Source of the DNA: Nitrospinota bacterium
Lineage (GTDB): Bacteria; Nitrospinota_A; UBA7883; JACRGQ01
Reading direction: 5' to 3'
Length of the DNA: 48,941 nt
Assembly: GCA_016200345.1 (NCBI GenBank)
Contig: JACQEX010000020.1
Span: 1-48,941, forward strand
Below are positions 19,097-30,806 of the stretch, piece by piece. The notes under the pieces were generated by a model. The model ran no database searches. It was not told the origin of the DNA and was given only the letters and a program-made list of their open reading frames with translations. Position 1 is the stretch's first letter, and every line of letters starts with the position of its first letter. The position numbers were made by a program, and so were the translations under genes.

Positions 19097-20187
19097 TTGT
19101 TGTTTTCCTTATGCTTCGTCTTCAGTTGTTCCAACAGTTCCGTTCTGCGGTCATAGAGCCTTTTAAGCTTTCTCGGCTTGCATCTTGCCATCACATAGGC
19201 GGTTATCAAGGGAATGGCTATGGTGGAGTCCACGTACGCCACGACTGCGTTTGGCAACATGTCGGGGTTCACCTTTCCCCAGCTCACCGCCTCCGACGGC
19301 GTGGCGCCGGAAAGACCGCCGGTGTCGGGCCTTGCGTCCGTGATCTGCATAAAAAAATCGTGCCCCCTGACGGGGATGTTCAACACCTCGCTTAGTTGAG
19401 GCTCGGTCTGAAGCAGGAAGTTCTTAGGGCTTCCGCCGCCGAAAATGAGCACACCACTTTTACCGTTTAGCATGGAGTCCAAAACTATCGCGGCCGTCTC
19501 GTTCACGTCCGCCGTCACGTCTATCACCACCTCGCCCCGCCCGGTAAGGGCTATGGCGGCTATGTTCATGCCCAGCGTGCTGTCCCCCGGAGAGGGACAA
19601 TAAACCGGCACCCCGGCCCTGTACGCCGCGCCCAACACCGTGGAGCCATGCGTCCCGTGCTTTTCCTCCGCCTCCGACACGTGTTTTCCGATAAGGTGGT
19701 GAAGCTCGCTCGTGGAGAGTTTTTTCTGAAATTCCTTGCCCGACATCACCTCGAGAACGTATTTGTCGGACTTCAACAGAACGTCGAAATCAAAAATAAT
19801 GTCGTAAATTCGGATGAGTTGTTTCTTCCTTAGCTCCGTGTCGTCCACAAACGGCGAACTTTTGTGCATCGCAAGCCCCAGCCCGTAATGGACGTCGTGG
19901 TAAAGGTTGGCCCCGGTGCTGACTATGTAGTCAATAAACCCGTTTTCTATAAGCGGGACAATGGCGCTTGCGCCAAGACCTGCCGGGGTAAGCGCGCCGG
20001 TTAGCGAAACGCCGAGGGTGACGTTTTGTTCGTTGAGGATTTTAAGCTCCAACAGTCTGCATATTTCGGCGACCCTGGCGCCGTTGTATGCGTTGAAGAA
20101 CTTTTCTACAAGATCCGCGGCGGAAAGGCCCGCGTTTATCCTTTCCGCCCCGATTCGCGCGCCCTTATAACCGTGGTGATTATGCAT
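19093..20187 (-). CDS. deoxyhypusine synthase family protein
   Basis: 364 aa; GALTPAGLGASAIVPLIENGFIDYIVSTGANLYHD and PSEAVSWGK, with the catalytic Lys context of DHS. Confidence 0.9.
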   Translation of the reverse strand: MHNHHGYKGARIGAERINAGLSAADLVEKFFNAYNGARVAEICRLLELKILNEQNVTLGVSLTGALTPAGLGASAIVPLIENGFIDYIVSTGANLYHDVHYGLGLAMHKSSPFVDDTELRKKQLIRIYDIIFDFDVLLKSDKYVLEVMSGKEFQKKLSTSELHHLIGKHVSEAEEKHGTHGSTVLGAAYRAGVPVYCPSPGDSTLGMNIAAIALTGRGEVVIDVTADVNETAAIVLDSMLNGKSGVLIFGGGSPKNFLLQTEPQLSEVLNIPVRGHDFFMQITDARPDTGGLSGATPSEAVSWGKVNPDMLPNAVVAYVDSTIAIPLITAYVMARCKPRKLKRLYDRRTELLEQLKTKHKENNK

Positions 20188-20198
20188 GGCACTTTAGC

Positions 20199-22639
<2,441 letters not shown>

Positions 22640-22681
22640 TAAAATCTCCTAAAAAATAAATTGGTTTTTTTGTATCTTAAT

Positions 22682-22710
22682 AGAATACCGAAATATGTAC
22701 CGAAGTACAA
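22682..22710 (-). promoter_or_regulatory. putative metK promoter (TTGTAC-17-TATTCT) overlapped by TGTAC-TTCG-GTACA palindrome
   Basis: -35 at 22705-22710, -10 at 22682-22687; palindrome at 22696-22709. Confidence 0.5.
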
Positions 22711-22738
22711 GCAAAATACCGGCATTTTTGACCGACAT

Positions 22739-23653
22739 TTACTCAACTCCGGCAAAATCCGAGCAGTGTGTTGACCCGTGAACAAGGCAGTCCTTTTCTC
22801 CAAATTCGACCTCAATCGTGGCGTGATTTATTGAATATTTTGACGTTATCTCCCTTACTCGGGTTTTTATTTCCAAAGTTTCGATAACATCCAGCGGTTT
22901 TTCGACCACTATATGTAAAGAGGCAATGTGGTGTACCCCGTCCAAAGACCAGATGTGTAAATCGTGCAAACCCTTAACTCCGTCCAATGCCAGCACGCTC
23001 TTTTCAATCTCGCCAATGTTGATGGAACTTGGAACAACCTGCATGAAAATCGCCATTGTCGTTTTTAGGTTTTTATAGGCGTTATATAAGATGAAAATCG
23101 TTATAAGAATCGCCAGTATAGGATCCAACTGAGGAACTTTTAAAAAATACATCACGATACCCGCCAAAAATACGGCGGCCCAACCTAGAACATCCTCCAT
23201 GAGATGCAACATCATCATCCGTTCGTTCATGGTGTGCCCCCCTTTGAGCCGGAAAGCGGCAAGGCCGTTTACCAGAAGTCCAATGATGGCAAAAACCAAC
23301 ATTCCCCCGGGGTTGGCTTCCGTCGGGTTAAGTACTCGCGGGATGGCGTTATATAGAATAATCACCGAGCCGAAAAATAGGAAAATACCGCTAAAAAGAG
23401 CCGAAAGTAACGAAAAACGTCTATATCCATACGAAAAAACCCTATTTCTCTCTTTTTCCGAAACTGTGGAAAAGTACCATGAAAGTCCAAGCGCAACGGA
23501 ATCCCCCATATCATGTATTGCGTTAGAAATGACCGCCATACTACCTATGTAAAATCCGCCCAAAGCCTCGACAAAGGCAAAAATTAGGTTTAGTCCAAAG
23601 GCGAGCCTAATGTTTTCCGCCTCGGTATGTTTGTGGTGGTGGGTATGGCCCAT
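22739..23653 (-). CDS. cation diffusion facilitator (CDF) family transporter
   Basis: Start at MGHTHHHKHTEAENIRLAFGLNLIFAFVEALGGFYIGSMAVISNAIHDMGD; 4 nt after the thiG stop. Confidence 0.93.
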   Translation of the reverse strand: MGHTHHHKHTEAENIRLAFGLNLIFAFVEALGGFYIGSMAVISNAIHDMGDSVALGLSWYFSTVSEKERNRVFSYGYRRFSLLSALFSGIFLFFGSVIILYNAIPRVLNPTEANPGGMLVFAIIGLLVNGLAAFRLKGGHTMNERMMMLHLMEDVLGWAAVFLAGIVMYFLKVPQLDPILAILITIFILYNAYKNLKTTMAIFMQVVPSSINIGEIEKSVLALDGVKGLHDLHIWSLDGVHHIASLHIVVEKPLDVIETLEIKTRVREITSKYSINHATIEVEFGEKDCLVHGSTHCSDFAGVE

Positions 23654-23657
23654 AAAT

Positions 23658-24437
23658 TTACTTGCCGTGCCAAAATGGGGTGCCCACCACCGGCGTGGAA
23701 GGCTCCGCAAAATTTCTTGGGGGCATGAGACCGGCCTCGAATCCGCTTCGGCCCCCCTCAACCGCAAGGGCAAAAGCTCTGGCCATGTGAATAGAATCCT
23801 CCGCGAGGGCAACCGCGGTGTTTAGTAAAACTCCGTCGAACCCCATCTCCATCGCCTCCGCGGCGTGGGAGGGTTTTCCAAGACCCGCGTCCACTATGAT
23901 TGGCACCCCCAAAAATCGTTGTCGAAGCGTCGCCAGCGCGCCGGGGTTGACAATCCCCTGCCCCGAGCCAATCGGCGAGGCCCAAGGCATCAAAAGCTTG
24001 CAACCGGCGTCGAGCAATTTTTCGGCCAACACAAGGTCGTCCGTCATGTACGGAAACACCTCGAACCCGTCTTCCGAAAGAATCCGCGCCGCCTCCACAA
24101 GCCCGAACGGATCCGGCTGGAGGTTGTAGTCGTCCCCTATCACCTCCAGCTTTATCCAGTTGGTGTCGAAAAGCTCCCTTGCCATTTTTGCCGTTGCAAC
24201 CGCCTCTTTCACCGAATGGCATCCGGCGGTGTTCGGCAAAAGCCTGACCGACAGCGTGCGAAGGGCGTCCCAAAAAACGCTTTGAACGGACGGGTTAGAG
24301 CCGTGCCTTCTAAGCGAAACCGTGACGACCGACGCGCCAGAGGCCAAAATTGAGGCGCGCATTATTTCCGGCGAAGAATACCTGGCGGTCCCTATAAGGA
24401 GCCGGCTTTCCAATTCAACCCCAGCGAGTTTCCACAT
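23658..24437 (-). CDS. thiG: thiazole synthase
   Basis: 259 aa; [53 protein letters not shown]. Confidence 0.96.
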   Translation of the reverse strand: MWKLAGVELESRLLIGTARYSSPEIMRASILASGASVVTVSLRRHGSNPSVQSVFWDALRTLSVRLLPNTAGCHSVKEAVATAKMARELFDTNWIKLEVIGDDYNLQPDPFGLVEAARILSEDGFEVFPYMTDDLVLAEKLLDAGCKLLMPWASPIGSGQGIVNPGALATLRQRFLGVPIIVDAGLGKPSHAAEAMEMGFDGVLLNTAVALAEDSIHMARAFALAVEGGRSGFEAGLMPPRNFAEPSTPVVGTPFWHGK

Positions 24438-24439
24438 GG

Positions 24440-24643
24440 TCAGCCGCCCGCCTGGGGCGACACAACCTCAACGTCGTCCCCCTCTTTGAGTGCAAATGCT
24501 TCGTATTCGGAGCGCGGGACAAAGTTAAGGTTCACCGCCACGGCCATATGACCCGTCTCCGACTTAAAAATTTCGCCAAGCATTTTTTTTATGGTCGCCC
24601 CGTCGGCAATCATTTTTTTTTCGCCGTTGACCATAATTTTCAT
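24440..24643 (-). CDS. thiS: sulfur carrier protein ThiS
   Basis: 67 aa; [36 protein letters not shown]-terminus. Confidence 0.94.
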   Translation of the reverse strand: MKIMVNGEKKMIADGATIKKMLGEIFKSETGHMAVAVNLNFVPRSEYEAFALKEGDDVEVVSPQAGG

Positions 24644-24646
24644 TTT

Positions 24647-25735
24647 TTAAACAGCCTCGTAAATTGACTCGAATCCGGCCTCTATTTTACCACCTGCTAC
24701 CATCCCGGCGGTCAATTTTGCGAGCATGGGGGATGCAAGGAACCCGTGGCGGAAAAGGCCGTTAGCCCTGCAAAGTCCGCCTTTGTAAATAATCTTCGGT
24801 GCGTTGTCCAAAAACGCCGGTCGTAGCTGTGTCGCCGTCTCCATAATTCTCGCCTCCGAAAAACCCGAGCTTAACGAATAAAGGGCGGAAAGCAACTCAA
24901 GCGCCCCCCTTACGGAGACGGTTGATAAATCCTCGCTCTCTATCGAGGTCGCCCCTATGATGTAGTCGTGGTTCGGGCGCGGAACGACGTAAATTGGATA
25001 GCGCGGGTGGATTAACCTGACCGGTCTTCGAAACGAAACATCCGGGGCGTTAACCCTAAACACCTCGCCGCGAACACCCCTTAGGTTTTTTAAATCCGCC
25101 TTTGCTCCCATGCCACGGCAATCAACCACGCAGTCGAAATCAAACGACCCTTTGGCCGTGGTAATTTTTTTCGGAGTCGGATTCTCCGCTTTTGTGTCAA
25201 AGTTTATTGTGGCGCCGTTTTTTTTCAAATGCACGGAAAGCGCCCGCATAATCGCGCCCGTGTCTATCTGCCCCTCGTGCGGGAAAAAAAGTCCGTCCGA
25301 TATTTTTGGGTCAACGTCCGGCTCGCATTCCCTTATCTCGTCCCTCTTTAACTGTTTCATCACCGGCTCGGAAGTGAAATGCTCGACCGCGCGCTTTAGG
25401 CGCAAAAACTCGTTTTTGTCGTTTTGGTGGGCCACAACGAGGCTCCCCTCGCGCTGATAGAAAACGTCACCGCCGACGGTTTTTACAACCGACTCCCAAA
25501 TTGGGAAAGAGGCGACCCCGAGCTTTACGACGATGGGTTCCGCATATTCAAGCTCGCAATACGGGGCGAGCATTCCCGCCGCCGTGTAGCTGGGCGAGAA
25601 AGAAGAGTTGGCCGGCGTCTCCGGCCCCTCCTCGAAAAGGGCGACCTCCCAGCCAAGTTCGATGAGAAAGTACGCCGTTAGTCTGCCAAGTATCCCGGCG
25701 CCAATTATTCCGGCGCGTCCCGCCTTATTTCCCAT
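24647..25735 (-). CDS. thiO: glycine oxidase (FAD-dependent)
   Basis: 362 aa; IIGAGILGRLTAYFL FAD fold; adjacent to thiS and thiG. Confidence 0.9.
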   Translation of the reverse strand: MGNKAGRAGIIGAGILGRLTAYFLIELGWEVALFEEGPETPANSSFSPSYTAAGMLAPYCELEYAEPIVVKLGVASFPIWESVVKTVGGDVFYQREGSLVVAHQNDKNEFLRLKRAVEHFTSEPVMKQLKRDEIRECEPDVDPKISDGLFFPHEGQIDTGAIMRALSVHLKKNGATINFDTKAENPTPKKITTAKGSFDFDCVVDCRGMGAKADLKNLRGVRGEVFRVNAPDVSFRRPVRLIHPRYPIYVVPRPNHDYIIGATSIESEDLSTVSVRGALELLSALYSLSSGFSEARIMETATQLRPAFLDNAPKIIYKGGLCRANGLFRHGFLASPMLAKLTAGMVAGGKIEAGFESIYEAV

Positions 25736-25742
25736 CCGGTTA

Positions 25743-25806
25743 GTTTACACCGATACCGCCAATTCCCGGAATTGTACCGGTCATGCCGATACATCGGTGC
25801 TAAACG
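25743..25806. repeat. nested inverted repeats in the thiO upstream intergenic region
   Basis: Outer arms GTTTAcACCGAT / ATCGGTgcTAAAC; inner palindromes CAATTCCcGGAATTG (25760-25774) and CCGATacATCGG (25786-25797). Confidence 0.75.
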
Positions 25807-26339
25807 GTTATGAGCAGTAAGCCGTTTGCGAAGTACCAGACGCCAACGACGCCGACCCCGACGCCAAGCAACCAAACCAACTTTTTCTTAAGCAGGGCGG
25901 CAATGGAGGAAAGGAGTATGGCTATCTGCAGATAAATCACCGCCATTCCAAACACGCGGGAGTGCTTTTGCGAATCGTCCCGGACCCCCTCCAGCTTTTT
26001 GGCCTCCGCCTGAATCGCCGTTTTTTCCGTCTCGTACTTCTCCACTTTTTTGGAGTAGTCCTCTATCTTCTTCTTGTAGGCGTCCATCAGCGGCTTTTGG
26101 GTTTTCTCGTTTAACGCCGAAAGCTCGACCTGGATTTTTTCCCGCTGTATTTCGTACAGATTAAGCTTGATGCTTTTCGCCTGGTAATAGGCCCATTGGT
26201 CGGATGCCTGCGACTGACTCATCACCGCCTTGGTGGAATGTCCGCCCCCCTTAAAGGTGGAAAGCGTCGCGCACACGGCGAGTATCACGGTTGTTAACGC
26301 CAAATAATTCAACCAAGGCTCTTTTTTATCGTCCGCCAT
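25800..26339 (-). CDS. DUF4337-like membrane protein
   Basis: 179 aa; LNYLALTTVILAVCATLSTFKGGGHSTKAVMSQSQASDQWAYYQAKSIK with a coiled-coil and two C-terminal TM segments. Confidence 0.75.
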   Translation of the reverse strand: MADDKKEPWLNYLALTTVILAVCATLSTFKGGGHSTKAVMSQSQASDQWAYYQAKSIKLNLYEIQREKIQVELSALNEKTQKPLMDAYKKKIEDYSKKVEKYETEKTAIQAEAKKLEGVRDDSQKHSRVFGMAVIYLQIAILLSSIAALLKKKLVWLLGVGVGVVGVWYFANGLLLITV

Positions 26340-26410
26340 ATTTTTCTCCTAATTAAACTTTTTTCAGATTTTACACTTTTTACCCGTCTGCGTCATGTTA
26401 AAAAAATAAA

Positions 26411-26439
26411 TTGCTCTGAATATGTTTGCGTGTGAGAAT
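26411..26439 (+). promoter_or_regulatory. putative ispH promoter (TTGCTC-17-GAGAAT), 6 nt before ATG
   Basis: -35 at 26411-26416, -10 at 26434-26439 with TGT extended -10; ATG at 26446. Confidence 0.45.
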
Positions 26440-26445
26440 CAAGGG

Positions 26446-28155
26446 ATGGCTAATATAAAGCTTGCAAGCACGGCCGGTTTCTGTTGGGGCGTAAAACGTG
26501 CCATTGACCTGACGTTGGAGGCATCCAACGGAAAAACCGAAACTGTTTACACGTTTGGCCCTCTTATCCATAATCCACAAATAATCAATCTGTTAGAGAG
26601 TAAAAACATTCGTGTAAAAAAGGACGTCGACGATATGACCGGAGGCGAGATAATCATCCGCACCCACGGCATTAGCCCCAAACAACGCTCGTTGATTAAG
26701 GAAAAGGGGATACACATAACCGACGCCACCTGTCCGTTGGTCGCCAAGGTGCAGGCGATGATAAAGAAATACTCCCACAAGGGATATGCAATCGTCATTG
26801 TGGGTAGCGCGGATCACGCTGAGGTTGTCGGCCTTAAAGGGTTCGCCACCACGCCTGTCCACATCATCTCCAAAGCTGAGGAGGTCGCGCCCCTTCCAAA
26901 TTACAAGGACGTTTTTGTTTGCGCCCAAACCACCCAGAACGTGGAGGGGTATTCGACCATCGTGAAACTACTCGGTGAAAAATACGAAAATCTTGTCGTA
27001 GGCGACACGATATGCGACGCCACGACGGACAGGCAGGGAGAGGTAATCGCCCTTGCGCGCGAAGTCGAGGCCATGGTCGTGGTCGGCGGAAAGGAGTCGG
27101 CCAACACGGCGCGGCTGGCGTCCATCGCCGAGGAACGAGGGTTGCCGACCTTTCTTATAGAGACGCAAGACGAACTGAACCTTGAACAACTAAGCAGGTT
27201 TGAAAACATTGGCGTGACTGCGGGCGCCTCGACCCCCAAATGGGTGATAGACGACGTTGTTACGAAACTTAGCCAATTAAAACCCCTGGACCGGCCGTGG
27301 TCTTTTAAAATACGTAGCGCCACCGGATTTATGGTGAAAAGCGAGCTTTATCTTTCACTTGGCGCTGTAGCCATGACCTACGCGAACATGATGGTCATGA
27401 TGATGGAGCCGTCCTTGCACCTATTTGGCATTGCCTTTTGCGCGATACTTTCGACCTATTTGCTCAACCAACTTCTGCGCCCGGAGGAGTTTAAAAGAAG
27501 CCATATTCGAAAATATAACTACTTGATTGAACATCGGCGGACATTTAAAACAATCGCGATTTCTTCCGCCGTTCTTGGCGCCATTCTGTCCTTTACCGCC
27601 AAGCCGGTTATCGGGGGCATTTACGCCATCTTGTTGCTTTTTGGGGGGACTTACGGGGTCAACAGACCGGCGTTTGAAAAGTTATTTGGAAAATTTTCTC
27701 GACTTAAGAGCATCCCGGCCTCCAAGGATTTTTTTGTAGGGCTAGCCTGGGGGATTGTCACTGTGGCGATTCCTTATATAGCCTTCGGGAAAGGGGCGTA
27801 TTTTATTCTTCCCTTTGCAATCACCTTTATGATGGCCTACGTTCGAGCCGTTTTGTTGGATCTTCAGGACATATATTCCGACAGGATGATGGGGAAAGAG
27901 GTTTTGCCGATTTTGATGGGGGAAAAAAAATCGGTGACGACGATTTACGGGGTGCTTATAACCGGCTTGGTGTTCCTAACCGGCTTTTTGCTTAGCGGCG
28001 GCCTCCTGTCATCTGTTGCGCCTTATTACTTGGGAATCGCCTACCTCCTCGGGTTTACCTTTTTCCATCAAAAATGGGGGGGCTCCTCAAAATTTAACTT
28101 TTTCTTGGATACGCACTACTTTGTGATGGCATTGTCGGCCCTTTTAATTCGTTAA
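26446..28155 (+). CDS. ispH: IspH (HMBPP reductase) fused to a UbiA-type prenyltransferase-like membrane domain
   Basis: N-terminus: GFCWGVKRA, DATCPLV, ICDATTDRQGE (three Fe-S Cys). C-terminus: about 280 aa hydrophobic with DLQDIYSDRMMGKEVLP (DxxDxxxD UbiA motif). Confidence 0.88.
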   Translation: MANIKLASTAGFCWGVKRAIDLTLEASNGKTETVYTFGPLIHNPQIINLLESKNIRVKKDVDDMTGGEIIIRTHGISPKQRSLIKEKGIHITDATCPLVAKVQAMIKKYSHKGYAIVIVGSADHAEVVGLKGFATTPVHIISKAEEVAPLPNYKDVFVCAQTTQNVEGYSTIVKLLGEKYENLVVGDTICDATTDRQGEVIALAREVEAMVVVGGKESANTARLASIAEERGLPTFLIETQDELNLEQLSRFENIGVTAGASTPKWVIDDVVTKLSQLKPLDRPWSFKIRSATGFMVKSELYLSLGAVAMTYANMMVMMMEPSLHLFGIAFCAILSTYLLNQLLRPEEFKRSHIRKYNYLIEHRRTFKTIAISSAVLGAILSFTAKPVIGGIYAILLLFGGTYGVNRPAFEKLFGKFSRLKSIPASKDFFVGLAWGIVTVAIPYIAFGKGAYFILPFAITFMMAYVRAVLLDLQDIYSDRMMGKEVLPILMGEKKSVTTIYGVLITGLVFLTGFLLSGGLLSSVAPYYLGIAYLLGFTFFHQKWGGSSKFNFFLDTHYFVMALSALLIR

Positions 28156-28162
28156 TTTGGCC

Positions 28163-28178
28163 TGTTCCACATGGAACA
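28163..28178. promoter_or_regulatory. parS site (variant)
   Basis: TGTTCCACATGGAACA; near-palindrome similar to parS, upstream of parAB. Confidence 0.75.
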
Positions 28179-28218
28179 ATTGGAGCCACGTTCTATTTTC
28201 TGCCCTTAGTTTTAAAAT

Positions 28219-28234
28219 TGTTCCACGTGGAACA
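28219..28234. promoter_or_regulatory. parS site (perfect palindrome)
   Basis: TGTTCCACGTGGAACA; 16-bp perfect palindrome, one T/A-to-C/G variant pair relative to TGTTTCACGTGAAACA. Confidence 0.9.
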
Positions 28235-28298
28235 ACGAACAAACTTCCCTAATTTTATGCTTGCCCCGCCACATTTCGCCTGATAAACTCCCCGATGC

Positions 28299-29090
28299 AT
28301 GAAGAGGACTATTGCGATTTCAAACCAAAAGGGGGGAGTTGGGAAAACAACCACCGCCATAAACCTTGGGGCGTGCCTCGCCATGGCCGGAAAAAGCACC
28401 CTCATCATAGACGCTGACCCGCAGGCCAACACAACCTCCGGCTTGGGATTACCCACAAACCTTGAAAACACAATTTATTCCGCACTAATGAACGAAAAAC
28501 TTGAAGCGGATACGATAAGACCAACCGTTATTGACTCCCTTTTTGTGTTGCCGTCGGACATCAATCTTTCCGGGGCCGAACTGGAACTTGTTTCCGCGAC
28601 CAACAGGGAATTTAGACTAAAAAATATCATCGCCTCCTTTGACTCAAAATATGATTTTATACTTATTGACTGCCCCCCCTCCCTCGGGTTGCTCACCATC
28701 AACTCGCTCTCGGCGGCGGATTCCGTAATAATTCCACTGCAGACGGAATATTTTGCGTTGGAGGCTCTGGGGAAACTCATGAACACCATCAATTCGATAA
28801 GAGACACATTTAACCCGTCATTGGAGGTCGAAGGGCTTTTATTCACAATGTTCGACAAGCGCACTTCCCTGTCGAACCAAATAGTCGAAGAGATTGCCCA
28901 AAATTATAAAAGCCATGTTTTTGGGACTGTCATCCCGCGCAATATAAAGCTCTCCGAAGCTCCGAGCCACGGCCTCCCCATAGTGCTCTACGACACAAAA
29001 TCAAAGGGGGCGGACGCCTATGTGGATCTAGCGAGGGAGCTAATTAACAAACACAAGAATGCGTTTGAAGATTCAGGGAGAAAAAAATGA
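28299..29090 (+). CDS. parA: ParA family chromosome-partitioning ATPase
   Basis: 263 aa; AISNQKGGVGKTTTAINLGACLA deviant Walker A. Confidence 0.96.
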   Translation: MKRTIAISNQKGGVGKTTTAINLGACLAMAGKSTLIIDADPQANTTSGLGLPTNLENTIYSALMNEKLEADTIRPTVIDSLFVLPSDINLSGAELELVSATNREFRLKNIIASFDSKYDFILIDCPPSLGLLTINSLSAADSVIIPLQTEYFALEALGKLMNTINSIRDTFNPSLEVEGLLFTMFDKRTSLSNQIVEEIAQNYKSHVFGTVIPRNIKLSEAPSHGLPIVLYDTKSKGADAYVDLARELINKHKNAFEDSGRKK

Positions 29091-29920
29091 CGGTAAAAAA
29101 GGCTTTGGGGAGGGGGCTTGGCGCACTGTTGCCAGATCAGGGCAAGGTGATGCCTCGGATCATGGATGTCCCGCTTAATCAGATAGTTCGAAACAGATAT
29201 CAGCCGAGATTGCACTTTAACGACGAGTCCATCAAGGAGCTAGCCGCGTCAATAAAAGAAAACGGAGTAATTCAGCCGATTATTTTGCACAAGGTGGACG
29301 ACGGCTACGAACTTATCGCCGGAGAAAGAAGATTTAGGGCCGTCAAGTCACTTGGCATGGAGGCCGTCCCGGCGATTGTCAGGACGGTTCAACGCGCCGA
29401 GGCGCTTGAGTTTGCAATTATAGAGAATATACAGAGGGAAGATTTAAACCCGTTGGAGCAGGCGAAGGCTTTCAAACTGCTTATGGACGACTTCAATCTC
29501 ACCCAGGAGGACGTGGCCAAAAAGGTCGGCAAAGAGCGTTCGACGGTCGCCAATTTTTTAAGGCTCCTGAAACTTCCCGAAGAGATTCAACGAGACGTGG
29601 AAACAGGCAGGCTTACGATGGGCCACGCGCGGGCACTACTGGCCTGCGCGGGCAAGCCTGCGATGATGGAGATGCGCGCAAAAATTCTCAGCCTGGGCCT
29701 GAACGTGAGAGACGCCGAGGCGCACGTAAAAAAGAAATCACCCGCAAAAAAGAAAATGGAAAAAAACGCGTTCGTCCGAGACGTGGAGGAAAAGTTGCAA
29801 AAAAAACTTTCGACCAAGGTTGCAATCACCGCCTCAAAAAAGGGGCGCGGGGTTATAACAATAAATTATTATTCAGACGAAGACCTCGAGAGGCTCTCGG
29901 AAATATTCGGCGCGCTTTAG
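29087..29920 (+). CDS. parB: ParB chromosome-partitioning protein
   Basis: 277 aa; RNRYQPR, YELIAGERRFRAVKSLG, ENIQREDLNPLEQAKAF; ATGA overlap with parA. Confidence 0.96.
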   Translation: MTVKKALGRGLGALLPDQGKVMPRIMDVPLNQIVRNRYQPRLHFNDESIKELAASIKENGVIQPIILHKVDDGYELIAGERRFRAVKSLGMEAVPAIVRTVQRAEALEFAIIENIQREDLNPLEQAKAFKLLMDDFNLTQEDVAKKVGKERSTVANFLRLLKLPEEIQRDVETGRLTMGHARALLACAGKPAMMEMRAKILSLGLNVRDAEAHVKKKSPAKKKMEKNAFVRDVEEKLQKKLSTKVAITASKKGRGVITINYYSDEDLERLSEIFGAL

Positions 29921-30798
29921 CCCCTCGCCGAGTGGCGAGTGGAAACCCCGTTGTTTTGCGTAACGGGTCCGGTTTCTCGCAACTGGTTCCCATAGAAAAA
30001 ATCAACGGATATATATTTTTTATCCACTTTACCGTCCTTGACCGGAAGCGAGAAGTCCTCGGGGAAAATGGCGATAGGGGTGCTTTTATGAACCCATTCG
30101 TCCAGACGCAGGAGGTTTTGATTGTCCAAAACCACACATCCGTGCGAATCAGGGTTCCGCTTTCCGGTTTTGCTTCCATGCAACCATATCCCGCCGCCGC
30201 CCCTGCCACTTGCAACGTCAAAACTATTTGGGTAATTGGTTACAAATGCCTTGGGACCATAAATATCGGGTAATTCCCTACCAGATTTAATTTCAATGAT
30301 TTGATATAGACCGGATGGAGTTTTTAAATCCCCTTCGGTCTGTTTATCCCCAATCTTGCGTCCTAATGATATGTCGTAGTTCCTGACCACATGGTAAGAA
30401 TCTCCAATTTCCCTCAATACAAACAGCATTTTTCGTGATTTATCAACGGCCAAGACATAATTATCCGAAACAACCCCGTTCGGTTGAGTTAGCATTGATT
30501 CCAGAGACCGTGGCGGGGTTCCTTGTGAAATGACGTCCCTCCCGCTTTCCACAATAGTCTTTGAACCGACAAATGCTATTGGCCCCACCTTATGAGGTTG
30601 TCTCCTTACGTCAAAATGTGAAACCACCGCAACCAAAGAAAGCGCTATCAGGAATGATATGACAACCGCACCGACCATCGGGAGCTTGTCCAGCGACGGA
30701 TAGCGCCCGAACGTCCTATTAATCTTAAAGTTTGAATAGGCGACGGATACGCGGATTTTAAGGACATAAACCAAGCGCCTCAGTACGTTTTTAAGCAT
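29917..30798 (-). CDS. L,D-transpeptidase (YkuD/ErfK family)
   Basis: 293 aa; N-terminal TM; IWLHGSKTGKRNPDSHGCVVL catalytic motif. Confidence 0.93.
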   Translation of the reverse strand: MLKNVLRRLVYVLKIRVSVAYSNFKINRTFGRYPSLDKLPMVGAVVISFLIALSLVAVVSHFDVRRQPHKVGPIAFVGSKTIVESGRDVISQGTPPRSLESMLTQPNGVVSDNYVLAVDKSRKMLFVLREIGDSYHVVRNYDISLGRKIGDKQTEGDLKTPSGLYQIIEIKSGRELPDIYGPKAFVTNYPNSFDVASGRGGGGIWLHGSKTGKRNPDSHGCVVLDNQNLLRLDEWVHKSTPIAIFPEDFSLPVKDGKVDKKYISVDFFYGNQLRETGPVTQNNGVSTRHSARG

Positions 30799-30806
30799 GG
30801 CATGAT

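Noticed and set aside
22640-22740. Search for a SAM riboswitch upstream of metK
   Set aside because: The leader after the putative TSS is too short and lacks the conserved SAM-I/SAM-II helices; the palindrome lies in the promoter DNA.
24437-25800. Search for a TPP riboswitch at the thi operon
   Set aside because: No CTGAGA/ACCTGAT-type conserved segments, and the putative transcript has essentially no 5' leader.
30014-30026. TTTATCCACTTTAC as a possible DnaA box near parAB
   Set aside because: A single imperfect match inside the L,D-transpeptidase coding sequence; no cluster of boxes or AT-rich unwinding element.
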